Part shown: positions 19,721 to 27,446 of the stretch, one piece after another
Position numbering within the stretch: position 1 is the stretch's first letter
How the letters are laid out: the number at the start of each line of letters is the position of its first letter
Source: Phycisphaerae bacterium
GTDB lineage: Bacteria; Planctomycetota; Phycisphaerae; Sedimentisphaerales; Anaerohalosphaeraceae
DNA: 48,235 bases
NCBI GenBank assembly: GCA_029858345.1
Contig: JAOUFG010000005.1
Span: forward strand, 1 to 48,235
Direction of reading: 5' to 3'
The notes under the pieces: generated by a model
What the model was told of the DNA's origin: nothing
The model's input: the letters and a program-made list of their open reading frames with translations, nothing else
Database searches by the model: none
Program-made: the position numbers and the translations under genes

Positions 19721-20317
19721 TTATTCCGGTTTCTGACCCTTAAGCCGGGCGATCGCCTCGTCAATCAGTTTCTGATTGTCCGCATCATCCAGCGTCTTGC
19801 CAAAGATCTCCTCGCCCAGCCGGCGAACAATATCCCCGGCCTGGGTCCAAAGACCGTCTTCGGCATCGATGCGTTCCCGCTCAAGCTCAGCATCTGCCCG
19901 AAGTTTCATCTGCTCAATGTCTTTCTGGTTCTGCCGGATCACATCTTTGGCCTGCTTTTCCGCTTCTTTGGTGCGGACGGAAATAATATCCCGTCCCTGC
20001 CGTTCGGCATCGGCCAGCTTGGCGCCGTATTCTTCGAGTACTTTTTTGGCTTCAGCACGGGTCTTTTCCGCATCGCTGATCTGCTTTTCGATGTATTCCT
20101 GCCGGCCCGTCAGTCCCGCCAGAAGCGGCTTCCAGGCGAACTTCCACAGCACCACCAGCAATACAAAAAACCACACCAGCGTCCAAATCGCCTCGCCGTA
20201 GTACCCCTCAAAGACACTGGGCGTACTTTCCTCGGTCGCCATCTCTTTGGACGCCAAGACCGGCAGCGCCACAAAGAAAATAATCCACAGAACCGCTGTT
20301 TTTCCGCGTATTCTCAT
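19721..20317 (-). CDS. atpF: ATP synthase Fo subunit b
   Basis: Peripheral-stalk subunit with a membrane helix (about 43-65, IWTLVWFFVLLVVLWKFAWKPLL, cited in part) and a long charged coiled-coil tail, 198 residues in all. It carries an additional N-terminal hydrophobic segment ending PVLAS, resembling a cleavable signal peptide, so the b helix is the second membrane segment. The ATG at 20317 is preferred over the GTG four codons earlier, because GAGGTGA lies 9 nt upstream of it. Confidence 0.95.
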   Translation of the reverse strand: MRIRGKTAVLWIIFFVALPVLASKEMATEESTPSVFEGYYGEAIWTLVWFFVLLVVLWKFAWKPLLAGLTGRQEYIEKQISDAEKTRAEAKKVLEEYGAKLADAERQGRDIISVRTKEAEKQAKDVIRQNQKDIEQMKLRADAELERERIDAEDGLWTQAGDIVRRLGEEIFGKTLDDADNQKLIDEAIARLKGQKPE

Positions 20318-20342
20318 TCGCTTATTCACCTCTGAATGGTTT

Positions 20343-20618
20343 TTATCCCAAGACGGCCAGCAGACAGATAATCAACGCGAACAGCGTCACACCCTCAATC
20401 AACGCCGCGGCAATGATCATCGTCGTAAAGATTCGGTTTCCGGCTTCCGGTTGGCGGGCAATGGCTTCGACCGCGCTGCCGGCCAACTGGCCGATGCCGC
20501 GTGCCGACCCCATCACGATCAAACCCGTTCCTAATAAACCACCCAAAAGACCAAATGCCTTGTCGTCTACAATGATTTCCGCCAACATCATTGGGGCGAT
20601 ACTCATTAATTCCAACAT
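20343..20618 (-). CDS. atpE: ATP synthase Fo subunit c
   Basis: Rotor ring subunit, a two-helix hairpin of 91 residues. The polar loop ARQPEA is intact and the ion-binding carboxylate is Glu75 in AALIEGVTLF. The residues that mark sodium-type rings (Gln in helix 1, Ser/Thr right after the Glu) are replaced by Ile and Gly, suggesting proton coupling. About 20 extra residues precede helix 1. GGAGG lies 9 nt before the ATG. Confidence 0.97.
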   Translation of the reverse strand: MLELMSIAPMMLAEIIVDDKAFGLLGGLLGTGLIVMGSARGIGQLAGSAVEAIARQPEAGNRIFTTMIIAAALIEGVTLFALIICLLAVLG

Positions 20619-20660
20619 ACGCTAATACCTCCAAAATAGTAAATCAGGTTAATGTCCTTT

Positions 20661-20700
20661 AACTAAAAACTACGAACTATGAACTATGAACTATGAACTA
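20661..20700. repeat. Heptamer array (TAGTTCA type) between atpB and atpE
   Basis: On the minus strand five tandem copies of TAGTTC[A/G/T] run directly from the atpB stop codon toward atpE, which begins about 43 nt further on. It belongs to the heptamer family seen again at 33.4, 33.8, 35.7, 36.8, 37.9 and 38.2 kb. Confidence 0.85.
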
Positions 20701-21510
20701 TTAGTGTTCTTCGCTGACAGCAAACATAATAAAAATCGCCGTCAAAAACACGAAAATATACGCCTGCAGAAACGCCACGAATATCTCCAGTAAACTCATC
20801 AGGGTTGTGGCCATAATTGATGCCGACGCAACCATGTAATTCTTAAACATAATAATGAAACCCAGCAAAACACCCAGCAGGATATGTCCCGCTAAGATAT
20901 TGGCAAACAATCGAATCGCCAACGAAAACAGCCGCACAAAGGAACTGAGCAGCTCCATGACGAACATAAACGGCATAATCAGCCATGGCACTTTCGGCGA
21001 CAGCGTCGCCAGATATTTTCCAAGCCCTTTTTCGCGAATTCCGGCCGCGTGAAACAAAAAGAACGCAATGGTTGCCAATGTCCCCGTTACATAGATATTC
21101 GCAGTGGCCGCCCCACCCCAATGCTGGTTTTGGCCAAATGGCAAAAGCCAAACAATCTGAGCCAGCGGCGTCAGTCCCAGCAGGTTCATTGTCAGAATAA
21201 AGAAAAACAGTGTCCAAAGCACCCCGATATAGCGGTCCGTGTGGTCCTTCAGCATCGGACGGGCCATGTCTTCACGTAAATAGACACAAATTGTTTCGAT
21301 CGCATTCTTAAAGCCACGAGGAATAAGGGCCTTCTGACGAATCACCAGCGGCAACACAATCATCAGCACAATCGACGCCAGTGCAATCATAAACATGTGA
21401 TTGGTAAACGCAAAGGTCCAGGAACCAATAGTAAACTCATGAATCGGCCGGCTGACCACTTCTTCAAGCGGGTTTTCGATGCCTGCTAATAATATCCCAA
21501 ATGTTCCCAT
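20701..21510 (-). CDS. atpB: ATP synthase Fo subunit a
   Basis: Stator membrane subunit forming the ion half-channels against the c ring. Multiple membrane helices are clear, and the essential arginine is Arg200 in SLAIRLFANILAGH. The length of 269 residues is normal. The ATG at 21510 overlaps the end of the upstream atpI-like gene by 47 bases. The stop codon abuts a heptamer array. Confidence 0.97.
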   Translation of the reverse strand: MGTFGILLAGIENPLEEVVSRPIHEFTIGSWTFAFTNHMFMIALASIVLMIVLPLVIRQKALIPRGFKNAIETICVYLREDMARPMLKDHTDRYIGVLWTLFFFILTMNLLGLTPLAQIVWLLPFGQNQHWGGAATANIYVTGTLATIAFFLFHAAGIREKGLGKYLATLSPKVPWLIMPFMFVMELLSSFVRLFSLAIRLFANILAGHILLGVLLGFIIMFKNYMVASASIMATTLMSLLEIFVAFLQAYIFVFLTAIFIMFAVSEEH

Positions 21511-21982
21511 GAACCACTGTTTCCTGATCGCCGTCTTTGTTTACTTTTGTATTTCGCAAGATCCAGAGTGCCAGCCATGTATCAAGGGCCAATAACGCCA
21601 CATAAAATAACCCCAAAAAGCCGACAAATTTTGTCCGCAGTATGTCTGTAAAAAGAATAATTATAACCGCACCGAGGAATCCAATCAACAGTCGAATTGT
21701 GCTGGACAGAAAAACACTGATAAGAACCCAAAACAAGTCTTTACCCCATGCTTTATAAATTGGGATCAGCCCGAGGAATGCTGCAAGAAATGAAATTGCC
21801 ATCGCCGAAAGGCAGGCAGTTTGGGCTGATTTTCCGCCCGTTTCGCTCAGGCGATAGATAAAGAGACTTCCAATCACCAAAAATACCATCCAACCGGAAA
21901 ACTTGGCGTATGGAAACCGGATTTCCGCCTCACGTCGCCTGCGGGGGGGACAGACTGATTCACGATTCTTCACGCCGGTCAC
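21464..21982 (-). CDS. AtpI-like four-helix membrane protein of the atp operon
   Basis: A 172-residue protein with four predicted membrane helices (about 29-44, 56-76, 84-107 and 118-142) and charged ends. Its position between the AtpZ-like gene and atpB, its size and its topology fit the poorly conserved AtpI family, thought to help assemble the c ring. Sequence motifs alone would not prove it. It overlaps the upstream gene by 23 bases and atpB by 47 bases, an unusually compressed junction. Confidence 0.75.
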   Translation of the reverse strand: MTGVKNRESVCPPRRRREAEIRFPYAKFSGWMVFLVIGSLFIYRLSETGGKSAQTACLSAMAISFLAAFLGLIPIYKAWGKDLFWVLISVFLSSTIRLLIGFLGAVIIILFTDILRTKFVGFLGLFYVALLALDTWLALWILRNTKVNKDGDQETVVHGNIWDIISRHRKPA

Positions 21983-22235
21983 GGTCTTCCTCTGCCTTCC
22001 GCTGTTCTTCCTCGTCCTTTCTGGCTCGCTTGAGCATGGTATAAATCATGAAACCGAAACCGATGAAAAAGAACAGGATCATCCATCCCGGAGAAGTGCC
22101 TTCTTTTTTGTCCAGGAAATAGCCGATCAGGCAAAATATCCCGATCACCAGGCAAAACTCGATGCCTACCCCCATCCATCGCATCGCTCCGCGATAGTAG
22201 TCCGTATTGGCAAACCTTTTTTTTCGGTTGTCCAC
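21960..22235 (-). CDS. AtpZ/AtpI family protein, first gene of the atp operon
   Basis: A 91-residue protein with two membrane helices (about 21-40 and 51-67, GWMILFFFIGFGFMIY) and a highly charged C-terminal tail (KRARKDEEEQRKAEEDRD). This matches the small 'F0F1-ATPase gene 1' (AtpZ-type) proteins that lead many atp operons. The frame begins with GTG at 22235; no upstream ATG is available. It lies 40 nt after the HEAT-repeat gene, so the atp operon may be read through from it. Confidence 0.85.
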   Translation of the reverse strand: MDNRKKRFANTDYYRGAMRWMGVGIEFCLVIGIFCLIGYFLDKKEGTSPGWMILFFFIGFGFMIYTMLKRARKDEEEQRKAEEDRDRREES

Positions 22236-22275
22236 TCCGACAGACCTTTCAAACCAAGTCCATTTTGGCTGACCT

Positions 22276-24045
22276 TTAAGATTTTGCCTGGTCGAGAATG
22301 AGATTCTTGACCTGTTCGCTCGGCAGATTCAATGCACCATAAGCACCGGCCGCGGCAGCACGCAGGTCCGGATCGGCTTCGGTCAAACTGACCAAGGCGT
22401 AGATGGCTTCGATCTGCTCGGTCAATAATAAGCTCGCATTGATTTTCGCTGATAACGCCAGTGAGCCGAACGCCGAGATCCGAACCGTATTATCGTTCTG
22501 ATCGGCCATGGCCATAGCCGCGATTGCCCGCTGTGCATCCGGGCTTTGCAGATAAGCCAGCACCTGTGCCGCCAATACCCGCAACTGGGGATCGGATTCC
22601 TGAGTCACTTTAATCAAGGCAGGTATCGCCACGGACAAATCCACAATCCTGTTTCGCACCAATGCCAGCTTATACATCGCCTGAACCGCACGCAGCGCAT
22701 AGACCTGTGCTGCTTCAGAGCCGATTTCGTCAATATCCTGCCCGAGAACCGCTTCAGCAAGATTTTCAACAATCAGGGCACTGCCGATAAAATCATTCAC
22801 CGGATTGGCTTCGGCAAACGCAATGGCCGCACTGTAGCGAACCTTGCGATCCGGAAAGCTCAGCGATTTTGCCAACGGCTGTTCGGTTCCGAGCCGGTAC
22901 AACAGGGACTTTTCGCCGGCGTTGACAGCCATGGCCTCCACAACGCCTAAGGCAACATAGGCATCGTTGTCTTTAATCGCCCGTTCCAGTGCCTGATGCA
23001 GGTATTCAGGCCCTGCCGTCGTCGCATACGTCATCGCATCGGCGTGGCCGGCCCCGAAGTATTGCGGCATGGGCACATCCACCGATTCGGCTCGGAAAAA
23101 GGCAGCAATCCACAATCCAATTGCCTTTCCGACCGAGGCATCCGCTTTGAGAGTCCATTCGCAGGACCGCATCGCAATCAATTCGTCAAAATAATCCTTG
23201 TTCACTTCCTCCCGGACCAGGAACCCCTTCTCCGCATCCCAGAACCAGACATTGGCAAAATCAAATTCAGCCGCAGTCGCCAGAGAGTCATCCTGATTAT
23301 AGTAGTTCTCTCCGAGTCGGAAGAACAACTCCGCAGCAGGCACCTGAAGGGCTTTGGCATCAATCCGTTCAATCGCACTGACGGCCTGGGCCTTGAGTCC
23401 CTCTGAGTCGCTTTTTTCGATGATATATTTCAGGTACGGCAGCGGTTCATAGTAACCGATTTTGCCGAGTGCCCGGACGACTTCAACCTTCACTGCAACA
23501 TCGTCCATCTGCAGAGCCGCGGTCAACGGGCGAATCGCCGGACGGCCGATCTTAGGCAAGGCATCGGTAATATAGGCCATCTCGTTTTTGCGATCGGGAT
23601 CGGCAATCGCCGCCAGCATTTGCGGAATCGCATACTCGCCGGCGTCCCTGAGTCGCTGTTCGGCCCTAATACGTCCCTGAATCGTCGTACTGAGCCGACT
23701 GATTTCCTGAGCAATAATCTTCGGGTCCGTTCGGCGGATGTATCGTCCCTGATCGATCAGATCGAGGATTTTGCCGCTGACCTCGCGCAACTCATCGCTG
23801 TCGGCATTCATTTTCAGCAATAAACGGCTCCCTTCCGGGTTGGCCTCTGACAAATCCAGCAATAATGTGGGGTCCGGCTGGCTGTCAATAATCTGTTCGG
23901 CATAGCTCTTGGCCAGCTCAAAGCGGCCAATCGCGGTGTAATGCAGAAAATCGTTCCAGTTGCTTTCCAGACTGGCAGCATGCAGCGTTGAACCAATAAG
24001 CAACCCCGCCAATAGTACCCATACCAAGGAATGTTTGTCTCTCAT
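22276..24045 (-). CDS. Exported HEAT-repeat protein
   Basis: A 589-residue exported protein. The start at 24045 is supported by GGAG eight bases upstream and by a signal peptide beginning there (MRDKHSLVWVLLAGLLIG, cleavage near LHAAS). The mature part is built of helical HEAT/PBS-lyase-like repeats, for example IPQMLAAIADPD, IRPLTAALQMDD and VRALGKIG in the N-terminal half, and further repeats near the C-terminus. It is probably a periplasmic scaffold. It sits between nadD and the atp operon on the same strand. No specific partner can be named. Confidence 0.85.
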   Translation of the reverse strand: MRDKHSLVWVLLAGLLIGSTLHAASLESNWNDFLHYTAIGRFELAKSYAEQIIDSQPDPTLLLDLSEANPEGSRLLLKMNADSDELREVSGKILDLIDQGRYIRRTDPKIIAQEISRLSTTIQGRIRAEQRLRDAGEYAIPQMLAAIADPDRKNEMAYITDALPKIGRPAIRPLTAALQMDDVAVKVEVVRALGKIGYYEPLPYLKYIIEKSDSEGLKAQAVSAIERIDAKALQVPAAELFFRLGENYYNQDDSLATAAEFDFANVWFWDAEKGFLVREEVNKDYFDELIAMRSCEWTLKADASVGKAIGLWIAAFFRAESVDVPMPQYFGAGHADAMTYATTAGPEYLHQALERAIKDNDAYVALGVVEAMAVNAGEKSLLYRLGTEQPLAKSLSFPDRKVRYSAAIAFAEANPVNDFIGSALIVENLAEAVLGQDIDEIGSEAAQVYALRAVQAMYKLALVRNRIVDLSVAIPALIKVTQESDPQLRVLAAQVLAYLQSPDAQRAIAAMAMADQNDNTVRISAFGSLALSAKINASLLLTEQIEAIYALVSLTEADPDLRAAAAGAYGALNLPSEQVKNLILDQAKS

Positions 24046-24239
24046 CGATAATCTCCAAAAAATAAGTCCGACCATACCCTGCAAATACAGTCTAAGTCTA
24101 TACCGGAAAAACGGTTACGTCGATAGATATAAACAGACCGAATGCGTCTTTTCTATTATAAAGATTCAAGTGGCTCTGTCAATGAAAAAGCTCTATAAAG
24201 CCCTTTAAGGCCTCGATTCACGCGGTTTTGAGCGAAAAA

Positions 24240-24863
24240 TCAGGAATAACCGTACAGGTGGTTTTCCTTTATATACTGCAAAACCCCCGCCGGCAATGCA
24301 TCGGTCCCGATCATGCCGGCGGCTAATTGGCTGCGGATGGCCGTACTATCGAGGTCAATCCGGGGCGTTTGGACAATATCATTCTTCAGACGGTCGATAA
24401 TGCCCTCCGGAAAGACCCCCTTAAACTGGCCGAAGTCCGGCGGAGGGTATCCCGCACGAACCATGACACTGACACGGCAGAGTTCCAGCAACTCGTTGAC
24501 ACGATGCCACCGGTCAAAACTCGATAACTGGTCAGCGCCGACCAGCCAGTGCAAAACAGCATCGCCGCCAAAGTGTTCCCTGAAATAATAAATCGTGTCC
24601 AGTGTATAGCTGGGTTGGGAGCGCATCAACTCGCAATCACTGACACAAAAATCGTCAATGCCTTCAATCGCTTTGCGAATCATCGCAAGACGATACCGCC
24701 CGGCAACGGGCGGGTCTGTCTTATGCGGGCTTCGATGCGCCGGGATAAAGATCAGCTTTCCGGCACCCAGAGCTTCGAGTGCATGGCGCGCCACACACAC
24801 ATGCCCGGCATGGATGGGATCGAACGAACCGCCAAACAAGATGATTTTTTTGAATGTGCTCAT
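24240..24863 (-). CDS. nadD: Nicotinate-nucleotide adenylyltransferase
   Basis: Adenylates nicotinate mononucleotide in NAD synthesis. The nucleotidyltransferase motif GGSFDPIHAGH opens the protein, and PSYTLDTI near the middle is typical of NadD. The start is set at 24863 (MSTFKKIILFGGSF); the longest frame would add 13 unrelated residues. The resulting 207 residues fit the family. No good ribosome site is visible. It begins the long minus-strand gene block. Confidence 0.95.
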   Translation of the reverse strand: MSTFKKIILFGGSFDPIHAGHVCVARHALEALGAGKLIFIPAHRSPHKTDPPVAGRYRLAMIRKAIEGIDDFCVSDCELMRSQPSYTLDTIYYFREHFGGDAVLHWLVGADQLSSFDRWHRVNELLELCRVSVMVRAGYPPPDFGQFKGVFPEGIIDRLKNDIVQTPRIDLDSTAIRSQLAAGMIGTDALPAGVLQYIKENHLYGYS

Positions 24864-24970
24864 GTGCCACACTTCACCAAAAACCGTTGAAAACCTTGTC
24901 AATAATTCTACTATGCAAGTTTTTTTTTACAAATAATTAATTTTTTTTATTTTTTTTTCGCGCCCCGGCT

Positions 24971-24989
24971 ATTGTTCAACCTGAACAAT
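24971..24989. promoter_or_regulatory. Perfect 8-bp dyad upstream of nadD
   Basis: ATTGTTCA-ACC-TGAACAAT is a perfect inverted repeat about 110 bp upstream of the nadD start, within an AT-rich spacer. It resembles a dimeric repressor site; no regulator is assigned. The remainder of 24903-25218 contains T-runs but no gene that I can support. Confidence 0.35.
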
Positions 24990-25241
24990 TTTATGAGTCG
25001 ATGCCGCCCTTTTGAAACATCGAAATAATGTATTGTTTTTGTCAGTTGCCATATTTTTAACTCAAACGGCCCTTAGAATGCAATTTTTGATTTTCCGTTT
25101 TTAAGACCCCGCGGACTGAATCCAAAAACATCGCGGCAAAAACATCGAAGATACGCAATCGCAAGAACTCCCCACACGCTTCTCCGGCTTGTCAACGCCA
25201 ATTTTAATCAAGCATAACGTGTTTTTTTGTCGATAAACGTG

Positions 25242-25247
25242 TATAAT
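25242..25247 (+). promoter_or_regulatory. -10 element of the H1-like gene
   Basis: A consensus TATAAT lies 54 bp before the ATG at 25302; no good -35 hexamer is visible at 16-18 bp. The predicted leader is about 48 nt. Confidence 0.4.
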
Positions 25248-25301
25248 AGTTTGCAATGGAATGTAAACCTAAGGAAATGATCGAAAGGAGGTGATTACAA
25301 C

Positions 25302-25424
25302 ATGGCTAAGAAAAAAGCAGCTAAGAAGAAAGTTGCTAAGAAGAAAGTAGCAAAGAAGAAAGTAGCAAAGAAGAAAGTAGCAAAGAAGAAAGCCACCAAA
25401 AAGAAAGCCACCAAAAAGAAATAG
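25302..25424 (+). CDS. Lysine-rich histone H1-like microprotein (pentapeptide repeats)
   Basis: A 40-residue protein made of eight pentapeptides of the type (A/V)(A/T)KKK after the initiator Met; 24 of 40 residues are lysine. It resembles the basic tails of bacterial histone H1-like proteins and should bind DNA or RNA non-specifically. It is preceded by GAAAGGAGGTGAT, 13 contiguous bases complementary to the usual 16S rRNA 3' tail, and followed by a terminator, so it looks like a real, strongly translated monocistronic gene. The middle is built from near-identical 15-bp tandem units, so copy number may vary between strains. Confidence 0.85.
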   Translation: MAKKKAAKKKVAKKKVAKKKVAKKKVAKKKATKKKATKKK

Positions 25425-25461
25425 CGGTGCGAGTTTCGACTCCACTTAAGTGGCAGCAAAC

Positions 25462-25498
25462 GGGAGGCCTCTCATCCACATCGAGGCCTTCCTTTTTT
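25462..25498 (+). terminator. Intrinsic terminator of the H1-like gene
   Basis: A 10-bp stem (GGGAGGCCTC / GAGGCCTTCC, one G-T pair) with an 11-nt loop is followed by T6. It may also help end the convergent uvrC transcript. Confidence 0.85.
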
Positions 25499-25539
25499 AT
25501 TTTCAACGCCCCCTACCTCCTCCTTGGTTTTTCGTCCGC

Positions 25540-26889
25540 CTATGGCTTGTTCAGTACGCTTTTGGTCCGAAGAATATGGTAATAGTGCTGAGCAAAACGG
25601 TGTGCCTCATCCCGTACATATTGAATGAGCTTTCGAGTTGGGTCATGGGGAGGCAGTTTGAGCGGTTTTTCCTGTCCGTGGATATAAATAATCTCTTCCT
25701 TCTTGGCAATCGAGGCCAGCCGCGGCATTGAATTGCCAGCCCCCATTTCCGAAAACGCTTCCTCCGCTGAATGCAACTGTCCGATACCCCCATCAATCAG
25801 CACCAGGTCCGGCCAGAGTTCTTCGCCCGCCAAGGTGCGTTTATAACGGCGGGCCACAACCTCCTTTAAGCTGGCATAATCATCCACGCCCTTGACCGTT
25901 TTAACCTTGAACCGGCGATACCCGTCCTTAAAAGGCCTTCCATCAATAAACTGAACCATTGAACCCACCGTTTCACGGCCGGACAGATGAGCAATGTCGA
26001 AGCCCTCTATAATGCGTATGGGCTGGTCGGTTTTCAAAATCGTTTGCAGCCTGCTGAGCGCATCGGCAGGATCGGCGGCAAACACCTCTGGCTGGACATT
26101 GCCGGTAACCGTGCCGCGTTTGTCCAGGTTTTCGATCAGCCGAATCCGGTCGCGATACATCGCCGCCTGTTCAAAATCCATCCGCTCAGAGGCCTCGTCC
26201 ATCTGTTTTTTCAGCCGCCGCAGTACCGTAGAACGCTTGGACTGAAGAAATCGGATCAGGTCCCGGATTTGGGCGTTGTAGTCCCCTTTGGAAACTCGAT
26301 CGGCACACGGTGCGGTACATTGCTTAATGTTGTGCAGAATACAGGGACGAAAGAACCGCCGTTTTTCATCGTTTACAGAAATTTCCAGATTGCAGGTTCG
26401 AAAACGATAGATTTTCTGAAGCACTACCAACACCTGCCGCAATTCCTTGACATTGGTAAAAGGCCCGAACAGCCGATTTTTGCTGTCTTGAGGATTACGT
26501 GTGATATAGACCCCGGGAAATTCCTGCCGGGTTGTGATTTCCAGATAGGGAAACGTCTTGGCATCCTTCAGGTCGGAGTTGTACGGCGGATGGATGTCCT
26601 TGATGAGCCGGGCCTCCTGCAGGATCGCGTCCACCTCGCTTTCGGTTTGCAGGTATTCTACAGCAGCAGTCCTGTTCACCATCTCCACGATCCACGGCCC
26701 GCGGCTTTCGGCCAGATTGGCCCCGGGCTGAAAATAGCTGGCAACGCGGCTGCGCAGATTTTTGGCCTTGCCGATATACAGTACCTTATCGTCGGCATCC
26801 TTCATGAAATACAGTCCCGAAGCGGCAGGAAAAACGCGAATCGTTTCCCGAATGGCCTCCAGCGTCTTTTTGGAAATCCGTTTTGCCAT
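25540..26889 (-). CDS. uvrC: Excinuclease ABC subunit C, short form lacking the C-terminal HhH
   Basis: Makes the two incisions beside bulky DNA lesions in nucleotide excision repair. It has the N-terminal GIY-YIG nuclease (GLYFMK ... YIGKAKNLRSRVASYF, about 25-55), a Cys-bearing middle, a UVR motif for UvrB contact (LKKQMDEASERMDFEQAAMYRDR), and the RNase H-like second nuclease (FDIAHLSG ... LVLIDGGIGQLH ... DEAHRFA). At 449 residues it is about 150 shorter than usual and stops about 20 residues after DEAHRFA, where the helix-hairpin-helix domain should begin. The start at 26889 is chosen because domain homology begins there and a promoter ends just upstream. Confidence 0.92.
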   Translation of the reverse strand: MAKRISKKTLEAIRETIRVFPAASGLYFMKDADDKVLYIGKAKNLRSRVASYFQPGANLAESRGPWIVEMVNRTAAVEYLQTESEVDAILQEARLIKDIHPPYNSDLKDAKTFPYLEITTRQEFPGVYITRNPQDSKNRLFGPFTNVKELRQVLVVLQKIYRFRTCNLEISVNDEKRRFFRPCILHNIKQCTAPCADRVSKGDYNAQIRDLIRFLQSKRSTVLRRLKKQMDEASERMDFEQAAMYRDRIRLIENLDKRGTVTGNVQPEVFAADPADALSRLQTILKTDQPIRIIEGFDIAHLSGRETVGSMVQFIDGRPFKDGYRRFKVKTVKGVDDYASLKEVVARRYKRTLAGEELWPDLVLIDGGIGQLHSAEEAFSEMGAGNSMPRLASIAKKEEIIYIHGQEKPLKLPPHDPTRKLIQYVRDEAHRFAQHYYHILRTKSVLNKP

Positions 26890-26896
26890 GGCAGGT

Positions 26897-26925
26897 ATTA
26901 TACCAAAATTACATCCGGAAAACAA
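26897..26925 (-). promoter_or_regulatory. Promoter of uvrC, predicted leaderless transcript
   Basis: On the minus strand TTGTTT and TATAAT are separated by 17 bp, with TGG directly before the -10 (extended -10). The expected start site is one base before the uvrC ATG, and no ribosome site exists, so the mRNA would be leaderless. Confidence 0.5.
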
Positions 26926-27090
26926 AAAGATAGGTGCGGAGCCCGTTGCACAAGATTTCGACCGAAATATAACAATTTCAATGCTCAAAAGTGCTTATGT
27001 CACAACACTTTGATGCTCGGCTGACTTTTGGAACCCTACGGGGTCATTTGTGGGCAATTTTTGGTGGAATGTAAAAGACCGGAAATGCCT

Positions 27091-27145
27091 GCTAAGGTGC
27101 CCCTAACTCTCGGACACAGAAAGAGTTAGGCACTTGTTGGCAGGT
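27091..27145. other. Stable hairpin downstream of tRNA-Gly
   Basis: A perfect 9-bp stem CCTAACTCT/AGAGTTAGG with a 12-nt loop is extended outward by partly matching arms (GTGCC/GGCAC, CTGC/GCAG). It lies about 35 nt past the 3' end of tRNA-Gly (minus strand) without a clear T-run. It may be a processing signal or a small structured RNA. Confidence 0.35.
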
Positions 27146-27165
27146 GCTGTCAGGCGCAAGCAAAA

Positions 27166-27236
27166 AGCGGGCGATCGGAATCGAACCGACATGACCAGCT
27201 TGGAAGGCTGGGGCTTTACCATTAAGCTACGCCCGC
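27166..27236 (-). tRNA. tRNA-Gly (anticodon TCC)
   Basis: The minus strand gives a complete cloverleaf: acceptor GCGGGCG/CGCCCGC, D-arm AGCTTAATGGTAAAGC, anticodon stem CAGCC/GGCTG-type with loop CTTCCAA (anticodon TCC), T-arm with GGTTCGATTCC, and discriminator T. CCA is not encoded. Confidence 0.96.
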
Positions 27237-27446
27237 AAGTGATTTTCTCGAAGACAGTTACAAAAAAAACAAAAGGAATCTATCGCCGAAAAAGGGCCCT
27301 TTTGCTTTTTTAATTTTTGTTCCCGCCGACAAACCATCGAACAGTATGACAACGGAGCGAAGATTATAATCAGGAAAAAATAACATGACAAGGATAAATT
27401 CCTACAATGTCCTGTTTTTCTGTTCCCTTCGCGGGGGTCAGAAGCC

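Noticed and set aside
24903-25218. Possible small RNA gene in the AT-rich spacer after nadD
   Set aside because: No conserved RNA fold, promoter-terminator pair or tRNA-like element could be identified by eye, apart from the dyad at 24971-24989.
25987-27024. Plus-strand open frame of 345 codons
   Set aside because: It lies antisense to uvrC, whose domains are unmistakable; the frame has no recognisable family or good start.
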